64,000 nucleotides of DNA from Viscum album (lineage: Eukaryota; Streptophyta; Magnoliopsida; Santalales; Viscaceae). Positions 12,561-24,690 of the stretch are shown here, one piece after another (positions within the stretch are counted from its first letter, which is position 1; the number at the start of each line of letters is the position of its first letter). The notes beneath the pieces are model-generated. The model was not told the origin of the DNA. It saw only the letters and a list, made by a program, of their open reading frames with translations, and searched no databases. The position numbers and the translations under genes were made by a program. The DNA lies in NCBI GenBank assembly GCA_963277665.1, contig OY728137.1, positions 1,174,120,670 to 1,174,184,669 of the forward strand, read 5' to 3'.

Positions 12561-13130
12561 ACAATGGAAACAATGTCCACCGATCTGTATGATCCAGACC
12601 AATTAGAAGAGAGTTTCTCATCCAATTTATACATGGGACATGATTGCTGTTCTCACAAGATATTTAGTAATGCTCGGATTTCCAAATCAGGTCCCAGTCA
12701 TAATAGATGAATTTAAAAATTCCCCCTCTATGTGTACGGGTCAAACCTGCATAGGTAAATTCTTTCAGAACTATGTGTGAGTTGACTCTCATTTTCATGA
12801 GATGCGTAGTGATCTTTGGAATTCCACCTAAGAGCCCAACTACAACATTTTCATTTTTTTCATATCGGTTCCTATGTCATTAATGAATGATGATAAACTA
12901 AACGAGAGTGCATCCTTACATGATAATGATAATTTTCATGAAATCCCATCCTTAACACATGAATTTATAATTCTAGGAAAAAATATTGATCATAAGACAT
13001 CAAAATACACAAAAAATACATATTTACCTTATGATGTTAAACTAAACTATGAGCGTCCTTACCACATGAGGTTAAACTCAATGGGGTACATCCTTACTGC
13101 ATAAAGTTGAACTGAATGGAGGAAATCACT
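12560..13130 (+). repeat. Diverged continuation of the 289-bp array
   Basis: Scattered pieces of the same unit persist: GAACTATGTGTGAGTTGACT near 12770, a TCCTATGTCATTAATG piece near 12870, and several CATGATGTTAAACTA-like motifs at about 13030-13100. Spacing is no longer regular. Confidence 0.5.
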
Positions 13131-15120
13131 AATTATCATTCCTTATGAAAGGAATACAAGAGTCTTACCCTGGTCAATCATAGTATAAGGTTCTTCCTCT
13201 ATCTTTTACGGCACATAAATTCATTTACCATACTTCAAGACTTAAGCCTCTCAGGTTTCCACTAATCTTCCATAGACCATAGAAAGGATAAATGGATTCA
13301 AGGTTCTCTTTTCCTGACTATGTGTGTAATCATATGGATCATGAATATGCATCTATGGTTTTCAATGAAATGCATCACTATAGAAAAGGAAATTCTGATC
13401 CTCTGGAGCCCATACATCACTATCGAAACACTCAACACATCAGTGTGTCTAAATTACTTCGGATATGAATTCTCCATATTATTTTCAAGATTTGATAACC
13501 TTGAGCTGTTATATACAATACCTACATCTCCCACTTAGAAGGATGTTGGAATACTCTTGACGCTGGATATCATAACAAGGCTCTTCTGTATAATTCTTCC
13601 TTATTAAGTCCCTGAGTATCATGAACATAAACTAACTATACTTTGGTCAAAGTTGTACGACCATAGGATCTAGCCTATAATGGTCCAAATCACAATATAT
13701 AAATTCTCATGAAAGATACATAAAACTTGTATGTTTAAAAACCGGCAAGGGGATTCCTGAGAAAAATTCGAGTCTTCCCCCTCTAAACTCTTCATCTCAA
13801 GAGTTTAGAAAAAAAATTGGGTATAAATAAACAAGGTATAAAAGTTCATAGGGCATACACTAAAGCCCAAGAAAAATCCATGCTATGATCATTGGACCCC
13901 AGGGATCAAGAAATAGTAATATTAATGATTTTTTACTTCTCCTCACCATGAGAATATGTTCTCTAGTTAGTGACAAAAGATTTAGGGTGGTTGAACCCTT
14001 CTCAGATATTACATTTTTCATAAATCACACTACCTGATTTATGGTTCCTCAAATCACTGTAAACCTCCCAGGACCCTTGAAAGAAGATAACCGTATTCAA
14101 TGGACCCTTTGATAGACTGTTCATGTATGATTGCGGCTGCTACATATGCGCCTATAGTCATCAACAAAATACATCAATCTAGAGAAGAATATTCTGATTA
14201 TTATGATCCCTAACATCACTGTCGAAGAACTCAACACCTTAGTGTGGCATAAATACTCCCGATTTAAATTTCCCATATCATCTTATGGACATAATCAATT
14301 TAATAAATGACTTATAGTTTTCATACCAAACAATCCAAGTGGATTCTATGTCCTCGACATTATGTCATGGTGTTTAGTACCCTTTCTCAAGGAAAGAATT
14401 CAACACTCTATTCTTGATCCTTTGAAGGCCCACATATCTTGATTTTAAACCATATGACATGAGGCCCAAGATTCATACTTAAAGATATAACCACTACATA
14501 GTTCCAAAACCCTTCTTGGATATCCTTCCTCCATACCCATCTTCAGTATCTGGATGTTTGAGTCTTCACTAATCTTTAATTTTCATCAGAAATGAGTGGA
14601 GATCTGCTTTTTCATAACCATGATACCAATGCATAAGGGTCTTGACTAACCAAATAAATGAATATCCTACTTTTTAGAAAAGAGATTAATTCTTTCAGTG
14701 CCCTGAAAAAACCACAGTGGAACATGTAATCTCAGAATGTCATGGGACATACCTAAAATGTCTACCCCATCCCATATTCACTGACTCAAAATTTTGGGTT
14801 ATGATTTATATCATCCATATTATAACTATCTAGACAATCCTAGCATCACAATTATTTCTCCCTCTAACTGATATTACATCAAGAATTCTTCTATATCCCC
14901 TATAAAAGATACCTAAATTCCAAAGACCCTTTTATTGACAATGCATGTAGGCCTATGGATCCTATATTTTTTCCTGTGGTCATAAACCAAATGCATAACT
15001 ATTTTAAAAGGTATTTCAAATCCTTATGATCCTCGAAAACACCTTGGTATAACCCAAGACCCCAATGTTTTTCGGGTCACTCCTGTTATGTTTGCATCAT
15101 ATTCCATGATCACTGATCAA
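13130..15120 (+). repeat. About 0.8-kb tandem repeat, two to three copies
   Basis: A segment recurs at about 13351, 14151 and 14973 (offsets 800 and 822). It includes CATCACTATAGAA, CTGATCCTCTGGAGCCC, ACATCACTATCGAA and CACTCAACACATCAGTGTG-like strings. The upstream part of the unit, near 13270, 14065 and 14890, also corresponds across copies. Copies are strongly diverged, the third is partial, and no gene is visible in them. Confidence 0.6.
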
Positions 15121-15563
15121 GTCTGAGCAAAAAGGCCCTAAACTAATGCAATATTAGATCTGAGCTAAAATACCCTAAAAAAAATAAATAGAAGGTCCTA
15201 CCTAAAATATCCTAATATATATCAGTATTGTTTCAGAGCTAAAATACCCTAAACTAAAGCAATTGAAGTTCAGAGCTAAAATACCATAAACTAAATCAAT
15301 ATCATGTCTGAGCTAAAATTCCCTAAACTAAAGCAATATCAGGTATGATATAAAACACACTAAACTAATGAAATAGAAGGTCTTATATAAAAGACACTAA
15401 ACTAAATTAATACCAGGTCTATGCTAAAAGACACTAAACTAAAGAAATAGAAGGTCCCAGGTAAAAGACACTTAACTAAAGTAATAAAAGGTCTGAGCTA
15501 AAATACCATAAACTAAAGCAATATTAGGTCTGAGCTAAAATACCCTAAACTAAATTAATATCT
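15121..15563 (+). repeat. 37-bp minisatellite, left part
   Basis: About 12 copies of a 37-bp unit of the type GAGCTAAAATACCCTAAACT plus a 17-bp AAGCAATATCAGGTCTG-like tail. Three consecutive copies in the middle are each exactly 37 bp. The array is split by the CACTA element at 15564-16317 and resumes after it. Confidence 0.9.
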
Positions 15564-16317
15564 CACTTCTGGAAATATGATCTATTCCAACAGTTTTGGG
15601 CAAACCGTTTGTATAGGTTACTTATATGGACCTATACCAACAGTTTTCCCAAAACCATTGGTATAGGTCACTAATTTGAAGCTATACGAATGGTTTTGGG
15701 CAAACCGTTGGTATAGTTCACTAATTTGGACCTATACCAACGGTTTTGGGAAAAACATTGGTATAGGTCCATTATAGAGACCCTATACCAACATTTTTGG
15801 GCAAACCGTTGGTATAGGTCCCCCTATACCAACGGTTTGTCCAAAACGGTTGTTATCGGTCCCAAAATCAAAGAACCTATACCAACAGTTCTCATTACTA
15901 TTGTTATAGGTCTATACCAATGATTTTGGCAACCGTTGGTACAGGTACATGTATTTTTAATGGAAAATTCTTACAGAGGACATTAAATAAACCAAAATTT
16001 AAAATAATTATGATAATAAATATATATATTTATGAAATTATGTTCACAAAAGTGATTTAGGTTAGTGGTTAGGTCATTCAATCATAAACATGAGGTGATA
16101 GGATCAAAACCAACCGAATGATTGTTTTTTGAATTACATATACCAATGGTTTTATGGATCCGTTGGTATAGATTTTCATATTACTTATACCAAAAGTTTT
16201 GAAAACTATTAGTATAGACCTATCCCCATGACTTACTTGGAAACGGTTCTCCAAATCGTTGGTATAGGCTATACCAACGGTTCCAAACCGTTGGTATAGG
16301 GTATTTTTCCAGTAGTG
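15564..16317. mobile_element. Non-autonomous CACTA (En/Spm-type) element, 754 bp
   Basis: The left end reads CACTTCTGGAAATAT. The right end, reverse-complemented, reads CACTACTGGAAAAAT; 13 of 15 positions agree, and CACTA followed by CTGGAAAA is the usual terminus of this superfamily. TCT flanks both sides (15561-15563, 16318-16320), the expected 3-bp target duplication. Removing the element and one TCT restores a normal 37-bp repeat unit across the junction. The interior is packed with direct and inverted copies of CCGTTGGTATAGG, like subterminal transposase-binding repeats. It has no transposase, so it would need one in trans. Confidence 0.9.
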
Positions 16318-16830
16318 TCTGGTCTAAACTGAAAGACCATAAATTAAAGAAATAGAAGGTTTGAGCAAAAACATCCACAACTAATTCAATATCATGTCTG
16401 AGCTAAAAGACCCTAAACTAAAGATATACCAGGTCTGAGCATAATACCCTAAACTAAAAAATATTATGTCCAAGATAAAATAACCTCAAATAATGAAATA
16501 CTAATTCTTAACTAAGAGCCCCTAAACTAACATCATGTCCTAGCTAAAAGATCCTAAACTAAAGTAACATCAGGTCTGAGCTAAAAGACCTTAAACTAAT
16601 GTAATAGAAGGTCTGAGATAAAAGAACTAAAACTAATGAATTATCATTTCTATGATAAAATAAATTAAAATAAAGTGATACTAGTTATGATATAGAGTCA
16701 TTAAAATAAAGAGATATAATGTCTGAGCGAAATGACCTCAAACTAAAGAGTTATCGTGTCTTAGCTAAAACACCTTAAAATAAAGTGATACAAGGTCCGA
16801 GCTAAAATACCTTATACTATAGCACAACAA
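16318..16830 (+). repeat. 37-bp minisatellite, right part
   Basis: About 13 further copies of the same unit continue to about 16830, increasingly diverged at the far end (CTAAAACACCTTAAAATAAA type). The minus-strand open stretch 16765-17022 begins inside this end. Confidence 0.85.
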
Positions 16831-19800
16831 AAATTTAGCCTCTAAGGGAATGTAATGATCACCATATGGTCTTAGATGAAAAAAATATTCTCTCTCCATT
16901 CCTATCATATTTGGAAAACAAAGAGAACTCTCCCACATGGACATGTATTTTGCACAAATTTCCTTATGTAAGTCAAGTAACCTCAAGATAATTGGAACAA
17001 ATATGTCTGTTGGGAGTCTCATGTTTGTGGGAAATCATGATAACCTCTTAAAGAAGAATCTGTTAGGATTTAAATATTAAATTCTAAGAATTCATGTTTA
17101 ATTTTTACAACAAAAAAGGGTGGGCATCATTGGAAATTCAAATAATATCGAAACAATGAAATATAATGTTTATTATGGATGTAATAAATGGAAAGTAATA
17201 TAGAATGTATCAAAAATTAATTCATTTATATTGTGATGAAACGGAGTGGAATCTCCACATTTTGGAGTTTCTTCAAAGTCTCATGAAAAAGTGTGCATTA
17301 TAAAAGTTGAATTATGATAAAAAGTTTTCAGCTGTGTAGGCAAGGTCATCAAGAGTCTAGCTAGAAGAATCAATTGAATGTTGGAGTGCCTCTCTCCCCA
17401 CCTCTTCCACTTTTTCTACATAATGGAGAGTCTCAACAGAATAATTCAACTCTTCAACCTTATTTTGAGAGGATTACAATGAGGATGATTATTTCAAAAG
17501 GTCTAACATCATACTATAAGTAATCTCCTCACATCTCCATATTTTTGCAGTCCAAGTATCCATCTAAGCTTGCAGTTTAGATATCAACTGATGAACCAAC
17601 TCCAATTCCTTAGACATCTCCCTCATCTACATAGGAAGGGAAGTTTCATCTACAAGAACATTCATATCTATTTCAATTTTTTATAGGCCTCACTTATTCA
17701 ATATGATTTTATTCATGATATAATACAATGGTTGTCGATCAAAACCACCGCCCCTAGTAATAAAACAACTTGTGGAGGTGATCCCCTTGGTCATGAAATG
17801 TCTCCAAGGGAGTCTTAGTAATCAATGCACGAATCTATTTCTAGATCAACCTACATTGAATCTGATCCCTTGTGACTGGTTAAATAGGAATGGTAGGGTA
17901 GAAAAAACCAATTGAGTCAGTATGAAATTTGGAGAATATGCCTCATGCACTCTTCTCTTGATAGGTGCTTCATTTAAAGAATGTTCTCAAGGACTAAACT
18001 TCTTAATGGATTATAATACTCTATCAGGGTAATCATTACTAGAATGAGGTCTCTTACTTGATGTCTTCTCTATGTATTCAATAAAAGCCATTTTTCTATT
18101 GATGAGGGTTTGGTGAAGAAAAAGGCATGTCCACATGATGGACCCATTGGCCTATCACACCATCTAGTTAAGCTACTACCCCAGACATAGCATAATCCTT
18201 GGTAAGGAATGTGGGAGTATCAATAAGAGGAAATATGATATGAGCCATATAATATTCTCATTCTAGAAAAATCCAAAACTAATGGATTACCCCATGATGT
18301 CATTATCCCCATATTCTATCTAATGGATAAGGTTAGACCGCTTGGATGAAACCAAACTGACAAGATATCGATAGGGTGTATAAGGCTCGTAGAAAATTAT
18401 CTCATCCACCCTAACCATGAGGACCCCATCCCGAAGAGAGATCATAAATGACCTTTCATCAAGGGAACCACAAACATCATCAACAATCACCCCATATGTT
18501 GAACTATAATAGTTAAAGTAAATGATATCATATAAATAAGAGTATCAGTAACCTCATCAGAGCTCATGGACATAGCTCTAATCTTAGATAGGTTCAGCAT
18601 TCTCAGTTACGATAAGGTGGTTTGAACCGTAGTGGTATCATAATAGTAATAAAAGTGAGAATGTTCCCTTTTCTATCCAAATAAAAACTAGAAGGATCCA
18701 CTAATCTTGTAAGGGATTGTACTTTATTAATTATGTCGTTGAATTTGGTGAAGGCATTCAAGGACTGGTACTGCCAGATTGAGGTGTTGTCCCTCCGCTA
18801 GTTGGGAATCCATAATGAGTGTACTAACTCAATTTCTAGAATATGTATACCCAAATGGGAAAATAAAACCATTAAAAAACATTACATTGAATTCTACCAG
18901 ACTATAGTCCAGGGAAATCTTCATGTTCACTCAATAGAACCAAGAAATATGATCCCCAAATTCCAAGATGGACCCATATGAGCTATCTCTTTCATGGTAC
19001 TACTATGAAGGGAACTGACTAGGGTGTATGTAAGTCTGATTAACCCCACTATAGAAGAGAAAATATTTTTATCTATTCCTTGAAAAAGATAATCAAGTGC
19101 ATATTCAACACCTTTATCAGCTTCCCCATAACAATGATAAGCATATATCTCTCCAATACCAAAGTCTTTGAGGGATCATGCCAGACATCTGCAGCCAAGA
19201 GGAAATCAATGTACCTTTCCTCAAGGGGTAGAATCTGACCATGGAAATAAATATCCCATAGGGTGATTCCCACTTCACATTGGGACAAGTGAAATGTATT
19301 GGTTCCAGGACACTAATGGATGATTATATCATAGGGAAAATCAGACTTCTGATAGATCATAAATTGAGATATCCACATGACATCATAAAGATGACCCTTA
19401 TATAAATCATCATAAATCGCCAAAGAGATTTTCATGAACCAGAAGGGCCATTCCACCTCATCGAAGAAATTACCACCAAGACAGAGATCCCATTTGAGTA
19501 CCATTCGCTACTAGTATTGTTCATAGAATAGGAAAGTATACTTAATAACTCTGAGAAATATTTTCTTGACCAAAATCATGGCCATCTAGGCCTAGAGGAG
19601 AGATTTCCAATAGATAATACAAACCTTGGGATTGAGATGTTACCAGCCAAATGTCTTCAAAAAATTTTATTTGAATAATGTTGAGAGAAGATGGAACCCA
19701 GCTAGATATAAAATTAAAGTCTACAGGAGGAATGGTAGCATCATCCAGCATACCAAACATTTAAAAAATAATTCGATAAGATTGGAGAAAATTTTGAATA

Positions 19801-20000
19801 CTGGATGAGAGGAACCTTATCATGATCTCGTTATATGTATACACGTGGTATCGGGGATTGACATTACGATTCATGGAAATCATGGACCTTCCATAGGTAG
19901 CAGTTGAGAATCCTTGGTTAGAACTGCAAGCTATCTGAAAATTAGTATGTGGCATATTTTAGGAAGATAAAATAAAATCTTGTCAAAGGAAACCCATAAA
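16765..20000 (-). pseudogene. Antisense ORF resembling a plant mobile domain protein
   Basis: Read on the minus strand from about 19955 down, broken pieces in two main frames give a consistent protein: VDFNFISSWVPSSLNII; EWPFWFMKISLAIYDDLYKG; then CEVGITLWDIYFHGQILPLE (about 19280-19210). The last resembles the F-x-WGExTITLxDV-x-x-L-x-GLP block of plant mobile domain (aminotransferase-like) proteins. Downstream are IFSSIVGL, LVSSLHSSTMKEIAHMGPSW and IRFNVG-x-SRNRFVH-x-LLRLPW, then a possible coiled coil (SKELELVHQLISKLQA) near 17600. Antisense extra ORFs between integrase and the 3' LTR are known in Tat elements. The domain name is inferred from motif shape only. It has many stops. Confidence 0.5.
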
Positions 20001-21040
20001 TGTTATGGTATAATCATGTGAATTAGATGAATTAGAAACAGATTCACGAATTGTATACAGTGATTATAAATTAACTTACCCCAAAGGTCTCATGGGTCTC
20101 ATATCCGAGAAGCACATCGCTCAATCAAATGACACCATTGGAGAGTCATGATCATGTGACCTGAACGTGGTAATGTAAATCCCATGATGTTTATTTAATC
20201 ATATGATCAAACCAATGGATCCCAAAGAACCATGGATACAAATCAAAATCATCATGAAAAAAGTTAAAATATTTACCAAAGTATGGTTTGTAGTTGGATC
20301 TTATAGAAACCTGAGAAAAAGTTCTCTTATCAAAGAATTCACACAAAATGGACTCATAGAAAGGGTCACGAATAAGTATCATGATAATAACTCATTGACT
20401 AGACTTCTGATAAAGGCATGTAGTAGAAAAAAATAAAAATAACTCTGTAGAATGGGTAAATGTTTAATAAATCCACCCTACACTCCCCTATTAATAGGGA
20501 ATTTTGTGGAATTCAAATTGTCAACCAGAGGACTAAAAGTCACCTAATACACTAGTTCACAACACCCTAAGAATCAGGAACACATTTAATTTCCGCATAA
20601 TAGATTGCTTTTCCCTGCAAAAATTGCTTCTTATAGAAGGGTGGGGGGATTTTTACACCATCCAAATGAGTATTGGAAAATCCACAAATGAATAAATACC
20701 TAAATGTGGGTATTATTTTCCTCAAAAAAGAAATGGAATAAGTAGGTGATTGATACCTACAGATCATGTGAACCTTCAAAGGGCTCATGATCATGTGACC
20801 ATCATAAGGTCACATGAAAGAACCATGTGAATCACATAACCTTCATTAGATCTTATGTAGAATCTAACAATGATTGTTCTTACTGTTGTGTTGTCACCCC
20901 GGACAGCTAGTGTCTAGGAGGCAGTAGCCAAACGAGTTTTCCTAGGCCACTCAGTTTGTCATCAGAAATTTCATGAAAAATCAACAAAAATCATTCTAAA
21001 ATAGGAGGAAAATTTCAAAAAGGAAGAGATCTCTTGTGGT
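20000..21040. other. Unassigned stretch 3' of the antisense ORF
   Basis: No recognised coding similarity. ATGATCATGTGACC strings occur near 20148 and 20788 and CATGTGA is frequent, hinting at more decayed short repeats. The minus-strand open stretches 20191-20382 and 20567-20794 resemble nothing I know. Confidence 0.35.
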
Positions 21041-21850
21041 CATAAATATTATGAAAATCATTATTGATGTGAAGGTTAGTTATCCTCCAAAAAATACATG
21101 AAATATCTTATGATACTTAACCTATTTTGAAAATAAACAAAGGAAATAAATAGGAGGAGGCAGGAGACACTCATGCTCATAAAAGACACATGAATTTCTC
21201 CTTTTGGTCCACAAGTAACCATGAGTTCCTTGCGACATACCTACCTCATCTCACAAAATCCCATTGGATTGTCATCCTCATTGAATGGAAAGCCTTGGGT
21301 ATGTCCAGGAAACCATGATCTCCTCTTTCTGGTCCCTAAAGACCAAAAATGTGTGTTTTTAATGAAATGCACGTGCATCTCTCATAAGACCTTCTTGGTC
21401 AAGTGAAACATGACAAAAAATATAGTATTTTTCCTTCACAATACTCATGAAACCTCGCTAGATTCATGAATTTTGTAAAATAAACAAAGGAACTAAAAGA
21501 GGGAGGGGAGGAAGATCCCACAGTAATAAAACTCATGTGACATGCTAAGGAATTCTGTGACATGGTCTAACATGGCTCCTAGAAAATCCATCCTAATCCC
21601 ATTAAGACCCCTTGTCAAACCATCCTTGTCCCATGGAAAGTCACAAAAAATCCATCTGAGATCACATAGAGTCCAATAAACATGCATCTTTATCTTGCGA
21701 AAGACATTGGACATGCCAACATGAAAATAAAGAAGTTATTTTACATACCCAAATGATTAAAAAGTACTTATTAATTAGAAATAATCTTGTAAAGGGTTAA
21801 TTTATGGGAGGGATAGGAAGTCACTAAAAATAAGGGTATTCCCTTAGAAT
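21040..21850. repeat. Degenerate tandem repeat, about 347-bp unit
   Basis: AAATAAACAAAGGAA and the sequence after it (GGAGGAGGCAGGAGA-like, then CATGAATTTC) at 21131 recur at 21478. A third, weaker copy starts near 21793. Open stretches here (21221-21406 +, 21493-21714 -) lie within the repeat and are not genes. Confidence 0.4.
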
Positions 21851-22355
21851 AAATCCACGTTAGAGACTAGTGAAGATGCATGGTGCTAGCGCCCTTCATT
21901 GACTCCATCTAAGATTCCTGAAAAATATTCCAATCAAACCAGAATACAACTAGTGTGGAAAGGCCTATAAATCCGCCACTATAGAATAAAAAATTCACTG
22001 CTACCTATCTCAACCAAGAGGATCTTCAGCTATACATAGACCGAAGAATCCTTGGGATCACACACCCGTGCTATAGATGATTTCTCAGAGTAGTGGATCT
22101 CACTGCCAGAAAGTTCCTCACCAAGTAAAGGTATAAATAATCATCATTGTAGTCATGTTACATGGATAAAAAAACACATGGTCATCATAGATTATGAAAG
22201 GGATATCTGGAAGGACACACAAAGGACATCCCCCAAACCTACTAGATCATGCGAGACTTAAAATAAGATAACACTAAAAACAAATAAGACATTCGTAATA
22301 TAAATTATAGAACAAAGATTAAAAGATAGGGTACTTGTGATAAAGAACATATGAA
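21850..22355. other. Unassigned
   Basis: No gene or clear repeat recognised. Confidence 0.35.
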
Positions 22356-23080
22356 CTGATCTTTATACATGTCACAATATCCATCCATGACATGAGACAA
22401 CACCAGAACACACCTCTCAGATCTTGCGACAATTCTTTGATATACAATTCATATCATTCGAAATCCCTTATACATGTCAAAGAAAGTCATATGGAACTCC
22501 CTAGGCATGCCTCCTAGGTCTTGAAGATCCTTATGGGCTTGCCATACTAGTCCTATGATTCTATTTAATCATGTCAACTGATCTGTATGGAAGACTCAAT
22601 TCATGTGGGATAAGTATAACGGTATCACCTAAGCATGTCAAATAGCTCTCATGATGCCCTCCAGGAAAAACAACCTTGCCTTGCACTTCCCTCTATACAT
22701 GTCAACTAGGATAAGAAACACCCACCAATACATGTGACATTAACTCTCATGATTACCTCCATATGTTTCATCCAATACTTGTGATGACACCTAGGAATGT
22801 TATCCAGATCATGAGACATCCTATAGGCATGTTAGCTTAGGTCATGCGAAGGCTTCCAAACAAAAATATCAAGGTCTTGCGATGACCTTTAGAGAAGTCA
22901 TCATAGTTCACGCCACAATCCATAGACATGTCACATAGTATACACGATTTCATTCCATGAATTCATCTAGAACACATTATTTCCTTCTAACATGTTAGGT
23001 AGACATTCTCTGACATGTCAGGTAGACAACCAAGGCTTTTCAATTTGAAAATCAAAGCATGTCAAGTAGGAATGAAGACC
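22355..23080. repeat. Degenerate short tandem array, about 33-36 bp
   Basis: CATGTCAAnTAG-like starts recur about every 30-36 bp or multiples of that (22474, 22574, 22635, 22701, 22936, and around 23000-23060), often followed by TCATGCGATGACCT. The consensus is roughly TACATGTCAACTAGG plus TCATGCGATGACC. No coding sequence. Confidence 0.5.
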
Positions 23081-23109
23081 AATTTAGTAGGGAATCCTAG
23101 GATTTGATA

Positions 23110-24060
23110 ACATTTTCAATTATAGGTGTGTAATAAATGAATATTAAGGAAATTTTATTATGTAATACCCAATTAATGAACTATGAGAACCCTAATTCTC
23201 ACAATAACTTTGATTAATAGGATTCCTCCCTGAAATCTATATCTACCACCCAAAGGGTAGTCCCCAATCATAAGTCCCAAATCTACATAATGACATTTAT
23301 TATTTTCCATCCCATATTTTCCTCACCGATCATAACCCACATGGTCTTTGGGAGATGCAATAATCATATCATTTATATCATAAGCCTCTACATAAGCAAC
23401 AACAAACTTAGTGTGTAAGCCCTGATAAAGTGAACTATGATTACTCTAAATTTTGAAATAACCTGGATATGTAGGACTCCTTATCAACCTCCTAGCCCAA
23501 TATTAAGTTCCAAAATGGAAGTCCTAGCTCATTAGTCCCACATCGTTAAGCAATGAAATTGATTATCTATCATACCTCATTTCTCACAAAGGTCATAGAT
23601 CAAGTGAGCTTAGGGAGTTGAAATAATCATATCATCTATATCATAATCCTCGACAAGGACAAGAAAAACATATGTGTGTAAGCCTATAATTAGATAAACT
23701 ATGATAACATTGATTCCTGAAATTACCAGGATATATAGGATGCCTTCCTAAATCTCGAGAGAAAATAAAAATCCCTTTTTATGTGAGAATCATGTCACCA
23801 ATTTGTCAACCACATAGACCCAATTATTATCATTGAAAGATCATTATACCTCACCCCTCATCATAATGGAGGACCGTAAGAAATATGATAACTCTGATAC
23901 ATTTCATAACCTAGATATGTTGGACATCTCTTCAAGACTCAAAATCAAATATAGGGTGCCTCGATTCCCATACATATGTCCGATACACAAGAAATTAATC
24001 TCCATAAGATTGATAAATTATGTGGTTTTTGATTCTTGTAATAACTAGGATACATAAAAG
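23110..24060. repeat. 263-bp tandem array, about four units
   Basis: AATAATCATATCATnTATAT occurs at 23359 and 23622, and GTGTGTAAGCC at 23411 and 23674; both offsets are 263. The unit end AACCTGGATATGTAGGAC recurs in diverged form near 23460, 23725, 23907 and 24046, so the last units are shortened. One unit contains AGTCCCACATCG, a string familiar from several plant LTRs. Part of the unit is also found near 12320-12380. Confidence 0.65.
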
Positions 24061-24690
24061 GCCTCAAAATGGTTCAATCCCCTCATCAGAATATTAAAAC
24101 AACTCCCTGTGTGGTAGCGTGTATTGAAGCATTCGTTAAAATGGATTCATCATATAATGCATCTACCCATCAATCTAGGAAATGGATAAAGAACCTCAGA
24201 TATATAAAGATTTATTAACTAATGAGATCCTCTTTCCTTTGATCATCAATGAGACTCCCTTTATTTTTTATATAAATAAACCTTACCCATAATCATTTTT
24301 CATGGGTAACTAATCTCTTATAAGTATTACGAAGACATTCTATAACATATATTAAATCTATAAGAGAGACATGGAGTACAAAAAAATTTCCCCCAATAGG
24401 GTGTGATGATCCAGACCTCCCATTCTCTAGACCAATTCAAGTCCTTAAGTATCATGAGGTCTGAAACCCTAGATGACCACCTTCCTTAGGAATGTATGTA
24501 CCCAGTTTTGGATGAGGGAACCTTTAGGAGATTCTATTAAGAATGACAGTGACCAAATGTTAATGACTGTGAAAAAAGTTGAACACCCCACAATAAATCA
24601 TGGGGCATAAGTAAACCTGTATTAGTGAGGGTTTCCCTAGTCACCTCTTAATCTATTGAAGAAAACCTACTAGTAAATTATAAGACATTA
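24060..24690. other. Unassigned, possibly includes the 5' end of the next LTR
   Basis: No gene. TGTGATGATCC at 24402, preceded by a short C-run/G-run, could be an LTR start, but nothing like it opens the partner LTR at 31088. Confidence 0.3.

Larger units (their letters stand above)
4640..20000 (+). mobile_element. Decayed Tat/Ogre-lineage Ty3/gypsy retrotransposon (LTRs not located)
   Basis: Plus-strand remnants appear in the order gag, protease, RT, RNase H, a second RNase H, integrase, then a long 3' region with tandem repeats and an antisense ORF. The double RNase H, the very large size, the repeat-bearing 3' untranslated region and an extra antisense ORF are known traits of plant Tat/Ogre elements. 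I did not find the LTR pair, so the ends are the outermost recognisable parts. The repeats at 20-24 kb may also belong to it. Frames are broken throughout, so it is dead. Confidence 0.75.

Noticed and set aside
15121..16830. CRISPR-like regular repeats
   Set aside because: The 37-bp units are head-to-tail without unique spacers, and the context is a plant retrotransposon.
24402..24412. TGTGATGATCC as the 5' LTR start of element 1
   Set aside because: The partner LTR starts TGTAACGGCC and the following 290 bp do not match it, so I left the boundary open.
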